From Cupriavidus pauculus (lineage in GTDB: Bacteria > Pseudomonadota > Gammaproteobacteria > Burkholderiales > Burkholderiaceae), in assembly GCF_008693385.1 (NCBI RefSeq), contig NZ_CP044065.1:1302001-1366000 (forward strand): 64,000 nt of DNA, written 5' to 3'. Shown here piece by piece: positions 1 through 8,888 of the stretch (within the stretch, counting starts at the first letter, position 1; every line of letters starts with the position of its first letter). Position numbers and translations under genes: made by a program. The notes beneath the pieces are model-generated. The model saw only the letters and a program-made list of their open reading frames with translations. It was not told the DNA's origin and did not search any database.

Positions 1-445
1 GGAACAGGCGCATGGCGACGATACTGGTGCCTCCCGCGCTGAAGCCGTGGCGGAAGATGATCAGGAAGCCGACGCCGAGCAGCAACCCGCCGGCGATGGC
101 GGCATAGGCTGGGAACTCGGCGTCGATATGCAGCAGTTCCGGCTGCAGATTGCTGAGGGCGGAGAGGGTGGCGATTCCGGCCAGCGCCTTCACGGTGAAG
201 ATCCATCCCATGCGGCGCGCGGACATGACGAAGAAGGGAAGGTTGATCAGGAAGAATGCCGTGCCGAACGGCACGTGCCAGACGTAATGCGCAAGGAAGG
301 CAAGGCCCGCCACGCCGCCCACGAGCAGATGGGACGCCTTGAGTATCTGCACGCCGAGCGCGGCGAGCATGGCGCCGACCAGCAGCGCGACGATATCCTC
401 CAGATAGGAGTGTTGGGCGGCGCCGAAGCCAAAGATGTGTTTCAT
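1..445 (-). CDS. YitT-family integral membrane protein (3' part outside window)
   Basis: Reading the minus strand from ATG at 445 gives an uninterrupted frame that leaves the window at base 1, so 148 residues are visible and the C-terminus is missing. The frame starts MKHIFGFGAAQHS and continues with hydrophobic blocks, a GGVAGLAFL motif near residue 33, an FFLINLPFF stretch, an RMGWIFT segment and a second GG-rich helix (IAGGLLLGVG). This pattern fits the YitT/DUF161 membrane family, whose transport or signalling role is poorly defined. No clear ribosome binding site precedes 445, so the start is provisional. It lies downstream of the porin on the same strand, with a strong hairpin (500-537) between them. 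Confidence 0.75.
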   Translation of the reverse strand, partial: MKHIFGFGAAQHSYLEDIVALLVGAMLAALGVQILKASHLLVGGVAGLAFLAHYVWHVPFGTAFFLINLPFFVMSARRMGWIFTVKALAGIATLSALSNLQPELLHIDAEFPAYAAIAGGLLLGVGFLIIFRHGFSAGGTSIVAMRLF

Positions 446-499
446 GATGCCGATGCGAGCGTTGATGTCGAGTGAGCGTCGATGTCGACCGTGCGGTAC

Positions 500-537
500 G
501 GCCTGCGCCGTGCCCGAAAGCGGGCAGGCCGCAGGCC
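500..537 (-). terminator. Long hairpin after the porin gene
   Basis: GGCCTGCG at 500-507 pairs with CGCAGGCC at 530-537. Inside a 3x3 internal loop, TGCCCG (511-516) pairs with CGGGCA (521-526) around an AAAG tetraloop. It sits about 20 bases past the porin stop on the minus strand. No T-run follows, so it may block 3' decay or attenuate read-through into the YitT gene rather than act as a classical terminator. Confidence 0.45.
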
Positions 538-557
538 CCTCGTATGGGAAGCGACGA

Positions 558-1610
558 TCAGAAGATGTGCTTGATGCCGATGACCACGCCGGTCTGGTTC
601 GCGCCCGCGGCGACCCGCGTGCCGACAGCCGCGCCTGTGGTGGCCGTCCCCCGGTTGTTCACATAGGTGGCATTCGCGTAGGCCATCGTGCGTCGCGAGA
701 GCCCGTACTGCAGCGCGAGCACATAACTCAGCGTGTCGTTTCCGGATTGACGCCTGTCGTTCCAGTAAGCGCCGCCGCGCAATACGAGCCTGGGATGGAA
801 CTTGTAGTAACCGCCGAGCCAGTAGAGATTCGCGCGATACTGCGGCGCGGTCAGGTCGCTCTGGAGATAGCGATAGCCCGCGACCACGCCGGCCGACGCA
901 AAGTCGTAGCTCACGGCCGTCGTGTAGCGGCGCTCCAGGGAACCGGCGGACGCGACTGTGGTGCCGCGCCGTTGATCATAGGCGGCTGCCATCGATAGCG
1001 CATTGCCGTTGTACCGCGCACCGACGCTCATCTCCTGTCCCACGCGCAGGTTGCCGGGCACTTCCGAACCGTTCGCGATCGTCGAGTCATAGCCGGTGCT
1101 GTACAGCGCGGTCACGGCGACCGGGCCGATGTCGCGCCAGATCTTGACGGCGTTGTCGACGCGGTTGGTGAACTGCGCATCCTGCGCCAGAAGGCCGTAG
1201 GTGGTGTAGCGCGTCGGCTCGAACGCGGGAAACAGGTCATAGAGCGTGTTGACCTGCCGCCCCAGCGTGATGCGCCCCCAAGCGGAGTTCAGGCCAACCC
1301 AGGCCTGACGGCCGAACAACCGGCCACCTTGCACCGATGTCCCCGTATCGGTGGCAAAGCCGCTTTCGAGCGCGAAGATCGCCGACATGCCGGACCCAAG
1401 ATCTTCCTTGCCACGGAGCCCCCAGCGAGAGCCCGCGGTATTGCCGGACGACACGCGGTACACATTGTCCTGGCCCCGCGCGTTTGCGTGGCTCATATAC
1501 TCGATGCCGGTGTCGACCACGCCGTATAGCGTGACAGTGCTTTGGGCATGCGCTCCGGCTGCCGCGGCGATAACTGTGCCGACAACCGCGGCTTGTGGAA
1601 GAAACTTCAT
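558..1610 (-). CDS. Gram-negative porin (Burkholderiales general porin)
   Basis: A 350-residue outer-membrane beta-barrel precursor. The first about 22 residues (MKFLPQAAVVGTVIAAAAGAHA) are a signal peptide with an AHA cleavage site. The mature start QSTVTLYGVVDTGIEY and the SRWGLRGKEDLGSG block are hallmarks of Burkholderiales trimeric porins, as is the terminal strand ending in phenylalanine (GIKHIF), which BAM recognises. Length is normal for the family. An AGGTGA ribosome site lies a few bases upstream of ATG 1610, and a small hairpin (1629-1645) sits in the leader. It probably supplies outer-membrane entry for small solutes; the specific substrate cannot be read from sequence. Confidence 0.95.
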   Translation of the reverse strand: MKFLPQAAVVGTVIAAAAGAHAQSTVTLYGVVDTGIEYMSHANARGQDNVYRVSSGNTAGSRWGLRGKEDLGSGMSAIFALESGFATDTGTSVQGGRLFGRQAWVGLNSAWGRITLGRQVNTLYDLFPAFEPTRYTTYGLLAQDAQFTNRVDNAVKIWRDIGPVAVTALYSTGYDSTIANGSEVPGNLRVGQEMSVGARYNGNALSMAAAYDQRRGTTVASAGSLERRYTTAVSYDFASAGVVAGYRYLQSDLTAPQYRANLYWLGGYYKFHPRLVLRGGAYWNDRRQSGNDTLSYVLALQYGLSRRTMAYANATYVNNRGTATTGAAVGTRVAAGANQTGVVIGIKHIF

Positions 1611-2053
1611 GTGTCACCTGATTGACTGGGCGGCGTTATGCCGCCGGGGTTCGATGGATCGATTGCGGCGTGCGCAATCATGGTGATTCCGGGAACGCGT
1701 GCTGCGTCGCATCTGACCTGCGTCAGCCGGATACCAAGAGAGAAAGCGAGTGCAGTGCCGGTCTTCATGCCTCTGCGGCGAGACTTCCATGCGAGGCCGG
1801 CATGCTGGACGGTATGGGCGCGGACGATCGTGGCTCGTTGCGATCCACAGCCGGGGTTCTCCCGGATGGCTACCCGATAAACGTGTCCGGCAGCGCGGAC
1901 TCGGAGAATCGGCCGGGCTTGTCACCGCGATGCAGCGATCCGCTCAGGCACCGCGGCGCGCGCTACGGATCGGATTGGTGCAGGATGCGACGTGTTTGGG
2001 AGATCCCGCACGGCTGTGGAGCCGATGCAGGATGCGGGCGGCGGGGAGGGAAG
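1611..2053. other. Intergenic region upstream of the porin, no gene seen
   Basis: These 443 bases separate the end of a sulfatase gene from the porin start, both on the minus strand, and should hold the porin promoter. A perfect 6-bp stem (GGCGGC 1629-1634, GCCGCC 1640-1645, loop GTTAT) lies 19-35 bases before the porin ATG, just upstream of its ribosome site, so it would be in the 5' leader. Short open frames here show no family resemblance and appear to be chance. Confidence 0.5.
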
Positions 2054-3385
2054 TCAGAACGTCGCGCGAGGCAGTTCGGCTTCGGTAAAGACGAGATAGG
2101 CGCGGGCGTCGTCGGGAATCGGCGGCAGCGAAGCGTTCCAGTCCTGCCATTCGGCGCGCATCGCCGCAAGGCGCTCGGGGTGCAGGTGCCGCAGGTTGGC
2201 GCGTTCGCGCGGATCGGCATCGAGGTTGAACAGATACTCGTTGCCGTCTACCTGAAGATACTTCCAATCGCCGTGGATCAACGCACGTTGCATGCGATGC
2301 TTCATGCGCCAGCACAGATTGCGAGCGGGCATCGCCGTGCCGTCTCGCAAATGGGGCAGCAGGCTGACACCATCGAGCGGATAACTCGGATGCGGCGCGA
2401 CGCCGGCGGCGTCAAGCAGGGTCGCAGTCCAGTCCATGGTGAGGTTGGGCGCATCGCTGACCCGACCGGGGGCGATGGCCCGCGGCCAGCGCGCGAGAAG
2501 CGGCACACGAATGCCGCCTTCGAGCAAATCCATCTTCTGTCCCACGAAAGGCCAGTTGTTGGAAAAACGTTCACCGCCGTTGTCGCTGGTGAAGACGATC
2601 AGCGTGTCGTCCGACAGGCCCGCTTGCGCAAGTGCCTCGAGGACCCAGCCGATGCCTTCATCCATATGATGGATCATGCGTTGGTAGGTCTCGAGCGAGC
2701 CGCCGTCCAGATGCTTGCCTACGCCTGCAATCCGCGCCGATTCCGCATGATCGTCGCGCGTCAGCCAGGGCCAATGCGGCGCACTGTAATGCAGGCTAAG
2801 CAGGAATGGCTGGTCCCTGGGCTGCTCGCCAATCCATGCGGCAGCCTTTCTGCTCAACATGTCCGTGAGGTAGCCGGCTTCGTCGATCGGCGTTTCGTCC
2901 TGCCAGAGGTCAGGCTGGCCGCGAGGATTGCAGTGCGCGAAGTAGTCGTTACCGCCAGCGTGGAAGCCGTAGAACGTCTGATAGCCCGATTGGCGAGGCG
3001 AGAAGTGGGGTGGATAGCCCAGATGCCATTTGCCGAAGAGGGCGGTCCGGTAGCCCTGCCCGGCGAGCAGCGAGGCCAGCGTGGGATGGCTCGGCGGCAG
3101 GCCGAGCACCTTGTCGGCCGAGACCGTGGGCAACGGCTCTTCGGCGCCGCCGCGCAACCGGTATTGCCAGCGGCCGGTCGCAAGCGCAAAACGCGTGGGC
3201 GAGCACACGGCGGAGTTTGCGTACCCGCGCGTGAATCGCACGCCTTCGCTGGCCATGCGGTCGAGGTTAGGCGACACATCCGCGGGCCTGCCATGGCGAT
3301 CGCGGGCACCCGTACAGCCAAGGTCGGCATAGCCGAGATCGTCGGCCAGAATGAAAATCAGATTCGGGCGTGTTCCCGCTGTCAT
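2054..3385 (-). CDS. Sulfatase (arylsulfatase family, formylglycine type)
   Basis: 443 residues starting at ATG 3385, chosen because AAGGAG lies 6 bases upstream; an in-frame ATG at 3418 lacks this. The N-terminus has the metal-binding motif NLIFILADDLGYADLG. C61-S-P-T-R matches the CxPxR signature whose cysteine is converted to formylglycine. GKWHLG, a DNGG metal motif (FTSDNGGE) and an HW/HY pair follow, as in alkaline-phosphatase-fold sulfatases. No signal peptide is apparent, so it is probably cytoplasmic and hydrolyses an imported sulfate ester. It is last in a three-gene unit with a Bug receptor and a second sulfatase. Substrate unknown. Confidence 0.9.
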   Translation of the reverse strand: MTAGTRPNLIFILADDLGYADLGCTGARDRHGRPADVSPNLDRMASEGVRFTRGYANSAVCSPTRFALATGRWQYRLRGGAEEPLPTVSADKVLGLPPSHPTLASLLAGQGYRTALFGKWHLGYPPHFSPRQSGYQTFYGFHAGGNDYFAHCNPRGQPDLWQDETPIDEAGYLTDMLSRKAAAWIGEQPRDQPFLLSLHYSAPHWPWLTRDDHAESARIAGVGKHLDGGSLETYQRMIHHMDEGIGWVLEALAQAGLSDDTLIVFTSDNGGERFSNNWPFVGQKMDLLEGGIRVPLLARWPRAIAPGRVSDAPNLTMDWTATLLDAAGVAPHPSYPLDGVSLLPHLRDGTAMPARNLCWRMKHRMQRALIHGDWKYLQVDGNEYLFNLDADPRERANLRHLHPERLAAMRAEWQDWNASLPPIPDDARAYLVFTEAELPRATF

Positions 3386-3418
3386 GGAGAGCTCCTTCCA
3401 ATGCTGTGGCGATTGCAC

Positions 3419-4390
3419 TCAGTCGAGGGAAATCTTCGCGCGGTGCGCGAGCGCCTTGAACTTGTCGAGCGACGTCACGGTGAATGCCTGCGATTCCTTG
3501 GGCGACAGCTTGCCGGCCACCTGCCCGGACGCTGAAAGAATCGTCTTGACCTCATGCGTCTGTACCGCGTCGTTGATCGCGGCATTGAGCTTTGTCACGA
3601 TCTCCGCATCGGTACCAGCGGGAACGGCGGCGACGAAGAACTGCGCCGCATCGTAGCCCTTCAGGCCTGCCTCTTCCATCGTCGGCACATCGGGCAGGCT
3701 GTCGATGCGAAAGCGCGTCGTCACCGCATAGGCCTTCAGCTTGCCTGCCTTGATTTGCGCGAGAACCGGGGTCACACCGAGCATGCCGAGCGAAACCTGT
3801 CCGCCGAGCACGTCGCTGATGGCCTGGCCGCCGCCCTTGTAGGGGATATGGACCATCTGCGTGCCAGCGAGCGAGTTGAGCAGTTCGCCAGCCAGGTGCT
3901 GGCCGGTGCCCGTGCCGGAACTGGCGTAGCTCCATTTGCCGGGCTGCTTGCGCATGACGGCAATCAGGTCCTGCAGCGTGGCCGGGGCATTGGCCGCCGA
4001 GCCTACCAGCACGATCGGCCCCTGCGACATCAGCGAAACCGCGCTGAGCTCGCGTCCGATCTCGGGTTGACGCGTGGTCTGCAGGATGGGACCGGGGAAC
4101 GTGACGAGCGTGTAGCCGTCGTGCGGGGCGCGCGCGGCGGCCTGCAAGGCGAGCGCGCCCGATGCGCCGGGCCTGTTCTCGATGACGATCGACTGGCCTA
4201 TCTTGTCGGAAACCGTCTTGGCGATGGCACGTGTCAGCACGTCAACGGTGCCGCCGGGCGCGAAGCCGACGAACCAGGTGATGGGCTTGGCCTTCGGCCA
4301 GGCGGTGCCGTCGGCGTGAGCGGAGAGCGCGGCAGCGCAGAGGAGCACGGCAACGCCGAGCTGGCGGGTAACGAGAGATTTCAGAGACAT
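3419..4390 (-). CDS. Bug/TctC-family periplasmic solute-binding protein
   Basis: 323 residues with a signal peptide (hydrophobic core VAVLLCAAALSAHA) and the family landmarks WFVGFAPGGTVDVL, IENRPGASGALALQAAARA and HIPYKGGGQAISDVLGGQV. Bug proteins are periplasmic receptors related to TctC of tripartite tricarboxylate transporters and are greatly expanded in Burkholderiales, usually without their own TctAB. The gene lies between two sulfatase genes on the same strand, 33 bases from the downstream one and 54 from the upstream one. It may therefore bind a sulfated organic acid or the desulfated product; that ligand is inferred from context only. Confidence 0.93.
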   Translation of the reverse strand: MSLKSLVTRQLGVAVLLCAAALSAHADGTAWPKAKPITWFVGFAPGGTVDVLTRAIAKTVSDKIGQSIVIENRPGASGALALQAAARAPHDGYTLVTFPGPILQTTRQPEIGRELSAVSLMSQGPIVLVGSAANAPATLQDLIAVMRKQPGKWSYASSGTGTGQHLAGELLNSLAGTQMVHIPYKGGGQAISDVLGGQVSLGMLGVTPVLAQIKAGKLKAYAVTTRFRIDSLPDVPTMEEAGLKGYDAAQFFVAAVPAGTDAEIVTKLNAAINDAVQTHEVKTILSASGQVAGKLSPKESQAFTVTSLDKFKALAHRAKISLD

Positions 4391-4444
4391 GGCGTATGGA
4401 GAAGAAGCGTATCGGTCGTATTCGGGCGTGCGCTGGCCACTTTG

Positions 4445-5806
4445 CTAACGGCGTGCGGGCGCCGCGTTGCCCTCGGGATCGTCGGGTTCGCCGGGTGCGG
4501 TATTCGGGAACTCGGCGACGCTTTGGTTGAACGTCCGGATCAGCCGCAGGATTGGCCCCATGACCCAGGTGTTGAACACCAGGACGTCTGTCTCCTCCTT
4601 CGGGTCGCGCGTGATGTTGAACAGGTACGGCGACTCCAGCTTTCCTTTTCCTTCGTTGACTTCGGGTTCCCAGTAGAAGTGGAGCTTCCAGTCGCGCCAC
4701 TTCACGGCACGGAGCTCGTTCTTGATATAGAAGGGAAACCCTTCCCGCGCCGACTTCGCGCCGTCGAGGAACAATCCGCGCTGATCGACGCCGTCGATGG
4801 GGCGGTCGTCGGGCAACGGGGCGCCGGCGAGGCGGATCAGCGTTGTGAAAATGTCCGTCACATGCACGATCTCGTTGCTGATGGCGGGCGCGATCCGGCC
4901 CGGCCAACGCACGATGAACGGCACGCGCAGGCTGCCCTCCATGGCCGTGTGGTACGTGCCGCGCCAGGGTCCGGCCGTGCCACGGTACGGCGCGCGAAAT
5001 TCGGGACCGTTGTCGCTGCAGAACACGAAGATCGTGTCGTCGCGCTGGCCCAGCGCGTCGACGGCATCGATGATCTGGCCCACGCGATGGTCCATCTCCA
5101 TCATGGAGTCCGCGAAGTCGCCGTGCCCGCTCTTGCCCGCGAAGTCCGGATGCGGCAGCGTGGGGAAGTGCAGGTGGACCAGCGGAAGATAGAGAAAGAA
5201 CGGCTGTTGGCGATCGACGGCGCCGCGCATGAAGGTCACCGAGCGCTCCACGAGTTCCGCATCGATGGTGCGCCGGCTGTCGAGGTCATAGAGCCTGACG
5301 TTCTCGGAGGGCGTCCCCGCCTTGCCGGCCATGATGTAAGGGAGGTCCGCCACGGTTGGGTCGTAACCGACGCTCGACGTGAACTGGCTCTCGTCGGTGG
5401 TGCGCGGGATGCCATACCACTCGTCGAAGCCGCGATCGGAAGGAAAGCGGCCGTCGATATCGCCGAGGTGCCACTTCCCGAAGTGCGCCGTCGCATAGCC
5501 GGCCGCCGACAGGGCCTGCGCGAGCGTGCGTTCCGTGCGCTTCAGGCCCTGTGGCAGCCCGGGCGGCACCGATTGGAGGCAGCCCGTTCGGATGGGATGG
5601 CGCCCCGTCATGAGCGCCGAGCGTGTCGGCACGCAATCGCTCTCGACATTGAAGTTCTGCAGCAGCAACCCCTCTCGCGCGAGAGCATCGATGCGCGGTG
5701 TCGGCGCCCCGCGCAGCGCACCGCCTCCGTAGCAGCCGAGTTCTCCCCAGCCGAGGTTGTCGGCGACGATCAGCACAATGTTTGTCTTCGTTGTTGGCAT
5801 GTTCAT
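4445..5806 (-). CDS. Sulfatase (arylsulfatase family), second copy
   Basis: 453 residues. NIVLIVADNLGWGELGCYGGG gives the first metal-binding aspartates. C58-V-P-T-R fits the CxPxR formylglycine signature though with Val in place of the Ser/Ala more common at the second position. GKWHLGDIDG and CSDNGPEFR provide further active-site residues. No secretion signal is seen. It is the first gene of the unit sulfatase-Bug-sulfatase and is only distantly similar to the one at 2054-3385, so this is not a recent duplication. A LysR gene diverges from it across 179 bases and is the likely regulator. A phosphodiesterase or phosphonate hydrolase of the same fold is a less likely alternative. Confidence 0.88.
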   Translation of the reverse strand: MNMPTTKTNIVLIVADNLGWGELGCYGGGALRGAPTPRIDALAREGLLLQNFNVESDCVPTRSALMTGRHPIRTGCLQSVPPGLPQGLKRTERTLAQALSAAGYATAHFGKWHLGDIDGRFPSDRGFDEWYGIPRTTDESQFTSSVGYDPTVADLPYIMAGKAGTPSENVRLYDLDSRRTIDAELVERSVTFMRGAVDRQQPFFLYLPLVHLHFPTLPHPDFAGKSGHGDFADSMMEMDHRVGQIIDAVDALGQRDDTIFVFCSDNGPEFRAPYRGTAGPWRGTYHTAMEGSLRVPFIVRWPGRIAPAISNEIVHVTDIFTTLIRLAGAPLPDDRPIDGVDQRGLFLDGAKSAREGFPFYIKNELRAVKWRDWKLHFYWEPEVNEGKGKLESPYLFNITRDPKEETDVLVFNTWVMGPILRLIRTFNQSVAEFPNTAPGEPDDPEGNAAPARR

Positions 5807-5985
5807 GGTTCGCTTTGGTATGGCGGTCGGCCGGCGGTCCGCGGCGTGCCTTGCGGCCCCGGCTCCGCACGCTGGCCCGCAAGATGCTTCGTCAGCATCG
5901 ATTCCGTCCGGTCCTGCGCTTCAGATCAAGCAAGAGCCCGGCCCATGGCCATGCCTTGACGGGCATGCCTTCATGCACAAATAGA

Positions 5986-6891
5986 ATGGTCTTCAATCCC
6001 GCCGATATCTCCGCATTCCTCGCCGTGGTCCGGCACGGCAACGTAAGCCGTGCCGCTGTTGACATCGGCATTACGCAGCCGTCGGTGTCGAAAGCGCTGC
6101 GCCGTCTTGAAGACGAAATTGGTGTCTCGCTGTTCGAGCGTGGCGCGCATGGCGCGCGGCTGACGAGCGAGGGGCACCTGTTTGTGGAGTCGGCGCACCG
6201 GTTTGAGCGCCAGTACGCCGAAATGGTGCGTAGTGCCGGCGAAATGCGTGCGCGCTATTCCGGCTTGCTGCGTATCGGTGTCACCAGTCCCGCGAGCGAC
6301 AGCCTGCCGCTGCGCGTGCTGTCGGAGATGATCGGCAAGCGGCCCGGCATGCGCGTGTCGCTCGTCATCGGCAAATCGGATGCGCTCAATGTCGCCGTGG
6401 AGTCCGGAGACCTGGATCTGGCCGTGGTGCCGTCCTATCCGGGCTACTCGTTCAGTTGCGCGCAGATGGAAGTCGGGGAGGACCAGATGCGCGTGGTGGC
6501 GCGGGCAGATCATCCGGTGTTCGCAATGTCGAATGCCGGTATCGCCGATCTGCGGGAGTTCGGTTGGATCATGCCGAACCGGCGAAGCGTGGCGCGCAAG
6601 CTGATGGGGGAGATCTTCGAGCGCGAGGCCGCACCGTCACCCCGGGTCGTCGTGGAAGTGGACTATGTGTCCGATGCCGTCATGGGGCTCATCATGGCGA
6701 CGGACCTGCTGGCCCTGGTGCCGGCGGCCGCGCTTCGGGGATGGCTCGGCCGCGTCGTGCCCGTCCAGATGCCGCAGATGCTGATCCAACGCACCTTCGT
6801 GCTGCTTTCCCATCCTTCCGGGAAATGGTCGCCGCTGATGCAGACGTTCCGCGACATCCTGATCCGATCGCGACCGGAAGCGCTCGAATAA
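5986..6891 (+). CDS. LysR-family regulator beside the sulfatase unit
   Basis: 301 residues from ATG 5986; an in-frame ATG at 5965 is possible. Residues 1-60 form the winged HTH (FLAVVRHGNVSRAAVDIGITQPSVSKALRRLEDE is the helix-turn-helix region). Residues from about 90 form the periplasmic-binding-like effector domain. It is divergent from the sulfatase-Bug-sulfatase unit, the arrangement in which LysR proteins usually control the facing operon and themselves. Effector unknown, presumably a sulfate ester or a product of its cleavage. Confidence 0.93.
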   Translation: MVFNPADISAFLAVVRHGNVSRAAVDIGITQPSVSKALRRLEDEIGVSLFERGAHGARLTSEGHLFVESAHRFERQYAEMVRSAGEMRARYSGLLRIGVTSPASDSLPLRVLSEMIGKRPGMRVSLVIGKSDALNVAVESGDLDLAVVPSYPGYSFSCAQMEVGEDQMRVVARADHPVFAMSNAGIADLREFGWIMPNRRSVARKLMGEIFEREAAPSPRVVVEVDYVSDAVMGLIMATDLLALVPAAALRGWLGRVVPVQMPQMLIQRTFVLLSHPSGKWSPLMQTFRDILIRSRPEALE

Positions 6892-7034
6892 GAGAACTCG
6901 CGTAAGAGCGGCGGGTGGTATATGCCCAGCAGGCATGCCATTCACGTTCGACGGGAATGTCGGACAGCGGCAGCGAGGGCTATAGTCTGCGGAACTCCGC
7001 TCCGCGGATACTCACACTACCGCTGACTATAGAG

Positions 7035-7454
7035 ATGCCTCGTCCCCACGTTTTCTTGCATGAACGCGAACCGGTTCGGCCGGCGCCACCGTCGCTACCG
7101 AGGAAGAAGGATTGGCGTCTCGAGGGTGAGGACCCGGATTACCGGTTCACCCTCGCGAACGAGCGGACCTTCCTTGCGTGGATTCGAACCGCGCTCGCAA
7201 TCCTGGCCGGAGGGGTCTTGCTCGAGCAGTTTGCAAACAAGCTCGCATCGATGACGGTCTCGGCGATATCCATCGGCATGTGCGCGGTGGCGATGGCGAT
7301 GAGCCTTCAATCCTATCGTCGGTGGCGTGCGAACGAGATTGCGATGCGGCACAAGCAGAGCCTGCCGACTTCGTCCGCCATTCGCATGTTGTCCATCGGC
7401 CTGGTGGCCGCCGGCGCGGCGTTGATCGGGACCTTCGTGTGGACGACCCGGTAG
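7035..7454 (+). CDS. DUF202 (YidH-type) inner-membrane protein
   Basis: 139 residues from ATG 7035. After a charged N-terminal stretch comes the family signature RFTLANERTFLAWIRTALAI, then three hydrophobic segments (about residues 57-77, 80-97, 113-136), giving a small three-helix inner-membrane protein. Function of DUF202 proteins is not established. The next gene is a second DUF202 protein overlapping this one, mirroring the yidH-yidG pair of E. coli. The start was placed at 7035 because the conserved block begins about 40 residues later; upstream in-frame sequence from 6915 shows no conservation. Confidence 0.8.
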   Translation: MPRPHVFLHEREPVRPAPPSLPRKKDWRLEGEDPDYRFTLANERTFLAWIRTALAILAGGVLLEQFANKLASMTVSAISIGMCAVAMAMSLQSYRRWRANEIAMRHKQSLPTSSAIRMLSIGLVAAGAALIGTFVWTTR

Positions 7455-7774
7455 GCGGGGCGCGCCTTCCCGATCCAGGTAGGCAACCGGAGCGGACAGC
7501 GCTGGCATGGACGAGAACTTCGGCCGCTGTCCTGGCCAACGCACTCGCCGTTCTCCGCGGCGGCCTTGCCGACGGTTCACTGCCCCTGATGCTGCTCGGC
7601 GCTCTTTGTCTCGCTGCGGCGTCCGGTGTCTGGTTATGTGGACGCCATCGATCGCGCGCGGTCCTTCTCCACACGCGCCGAAGCGCCGGTTTCCCGCCAT
7701 GGATCGTTGCAGCCGCGGCGATGCTTTCCAGCATCGGCGGACTCGTCGAGGTCGTTGTTCGCGTCACGACCTGA
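7439..7774 (+). CDS. DUF202 (YidG-type) small membrane protein, GTG start
   Basis: 111 residues if started at GTG 7439, which overlaps the end of the preceding DUF202 gene by 16 bases and suggests translational coupling. The signature PERTALAWTRTSAAVLANAL near residue 17 is the YidG-like version of the DUF202 motif. Three hydrophobic helices follow (about 26-44, 49-66, 85-107). Longer in-frame extensions upstream lie over the first gene and show no family resemblance. The two proteins may form a hetero-oligomer; role unknown. Confidence 0.7.
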   Translation: MDDPVGGARLPDPGRQPERTALAWTRTSAAVLANALAVLRGGLADGSLPLMLLGALCLAAASGVWLCGRHRSRAVLLHTRRSAGFPPWIVAAAAMLSSIGGLVEVVVRVTT

Positions 7775-7794
7775 CGAAGCGTCGCGGTTGACGT

Positions 7795-8805
7795 TCACTC
7801 CATACCCATCGCGTTCTTGCGGATCACGTCTTTCCAGAGCGTGTTCTCCTGCGCGACATAGGTCGTCATCTCCGCCGGCGACTTGAGCAACGGCGTCATC
7901 CCCCGCGCGTTCATGGTTTGCACGATCGCGGGGTCATGGAGGGCGGCATCCAGCGCCGCGGCCAGCTTGCCGAGCACCGGGGCCGGGGTCCGGGCCGGGA
8001 CGAACAGGCCGAACCATGTGCTGACCTCGAAGTTGGGCACGCCGAGTTCGGCGAAGGTCGGCACGCTGGGCAGCAACGGCGACCGCTTTGCGCTGCTGAT
8101 GGCGATCGGCACGACCTTGCCCGCGCCCACCTGCGGCAACGTGGTGGGCAGCGGGTCCATCAAGAAGTCCACCTGGCCGCCCAACAGGTCCGCCATCGCC
8201 GGACCGCTACCCTTGTAGGGCACATGCAGCATCGATATGCCCATCTGCATATCGAAGTAGGTCATCTGCACATGATGCGAGGTACCGGGTCCCGCCGAGC
8301 CATACGTCAGGCTGCCGGGACGCTTTTTCGCTTCCGCCACCACGGCAGCGAGGTTCGGATACTTGTCGCCGCGCCCCGTGATCAGCACGCTCGGCACCGA
8401 AGCAATGCCACCGATTGGTGCGAAATCGGTCATCGGTGCATACGGGACGGACTTCATCATATGCGGGACCACCGCCATGGTGCTCGCCGCGCCCAGCAGT
8501 ACCGTATAGCCATCGGGCTCCGCACGGGCCGCGGCGGCAGTACCGATCGTGCCGCTGGCGCCGGGACGGTTGTCGATGACGAAGCTGACGTTGAGGATCT
8601 CGCCCATTTTCTGGAAGATCGGGCGCGCCACCGTATCGTTGATGCCGCCGGGCGGGAACGGCACGATCACGCGGATCGGCTTCGACGGAAACGGCGTCTG
8701 CGCCGCGCCCAGCAGTGGCCAGCCCGAGGCGGCGGCGGCCATGCAAAGGACGGCAAGCCGCAAACGCTGGCGCAACCTGGTACGGCGGGGCAATGCGATG
8801 CACAT
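7795..8805 (-). CDS. Bug/TctC-family periplasmic solute-binding protein
   Basis: 336 residues from ATG 8805, with AGGAG 8 bases upstream. A basic N-terminus (PRRTRLRQRLRLA) and hydrophobic core ending at GAAQ form a signal peptide. The landmarks are IRVIVPFPPGGINDTVARP, IDNRPGASGTIGTAAAARA and HVPYKGSGPAMADLLGGQVD. A much longer open frame continues upstream in the same phase but is antisense-type translation of the aspartate dehydrogenase gene. The gene sits 83 bases downstream of that dehydrogenase gene, so the ligand may be an amino- or dicarboxylic acid. That is inference. Confidence 0.92.
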   Translation of the reverse strand: MCIALPRRTRLRQRLRLAVLCMAAAASGWPLLGAAQTPFPSKPIRVIVPFPPGGINDTVARPIFQKMGEILNVSFVIDNRPGASGTIGTAAAARAEPDGYTVLLGAASTMAVVPHMMKSVPYAPMTDFAPIGGIASVPSVLITGRGDKYPNLAAVVAEAKKRPGSLTYGSAGPGTSHHVQMTYFDMQMGISMLHVPYKGSGPAMADLLGGQVDFLMDPLPTTLPQVGAGKVVPIAISSAKRSPLLPSVPTFAELGVPNFEVSTWFGLFVPARTPAPVLGKLAAALDAALHDPAIVQTMNARGMTPLLKSPAEMTTYVAQENTLWKDVIRKNAMGME

Positions 8806-8888
8806 ACGAAAGCTCCTGTTTCCTGAGTGGGGTGACAACCGTGCCCGCATCCGTTTAGCGAGATCCATGCCTGACAGCGCTGCTGTCT

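Noticed and set aside
1622..3535. Plus-strand open frame of 637 codons
   Set aside because: It is antisense to a clear sulfatase gene with a good ribosome site and signature motifs; its Arg/Gly/His-rich translation has no family character and is typical of high-GC shadow frames.
3554..5959. Plus-strand open frame of 801 codons
   Set aside because: Antisense to the Bug and second sulfatase genes; composition and lack of motifs mark it as a shadow.
7186..7200. GATTCGAACC motif resembling a tRNA T-arm complement
   Set aside because: It is part of the conserved DUF202 WIRTAL codons, with no tRNA cloverleaf around it.
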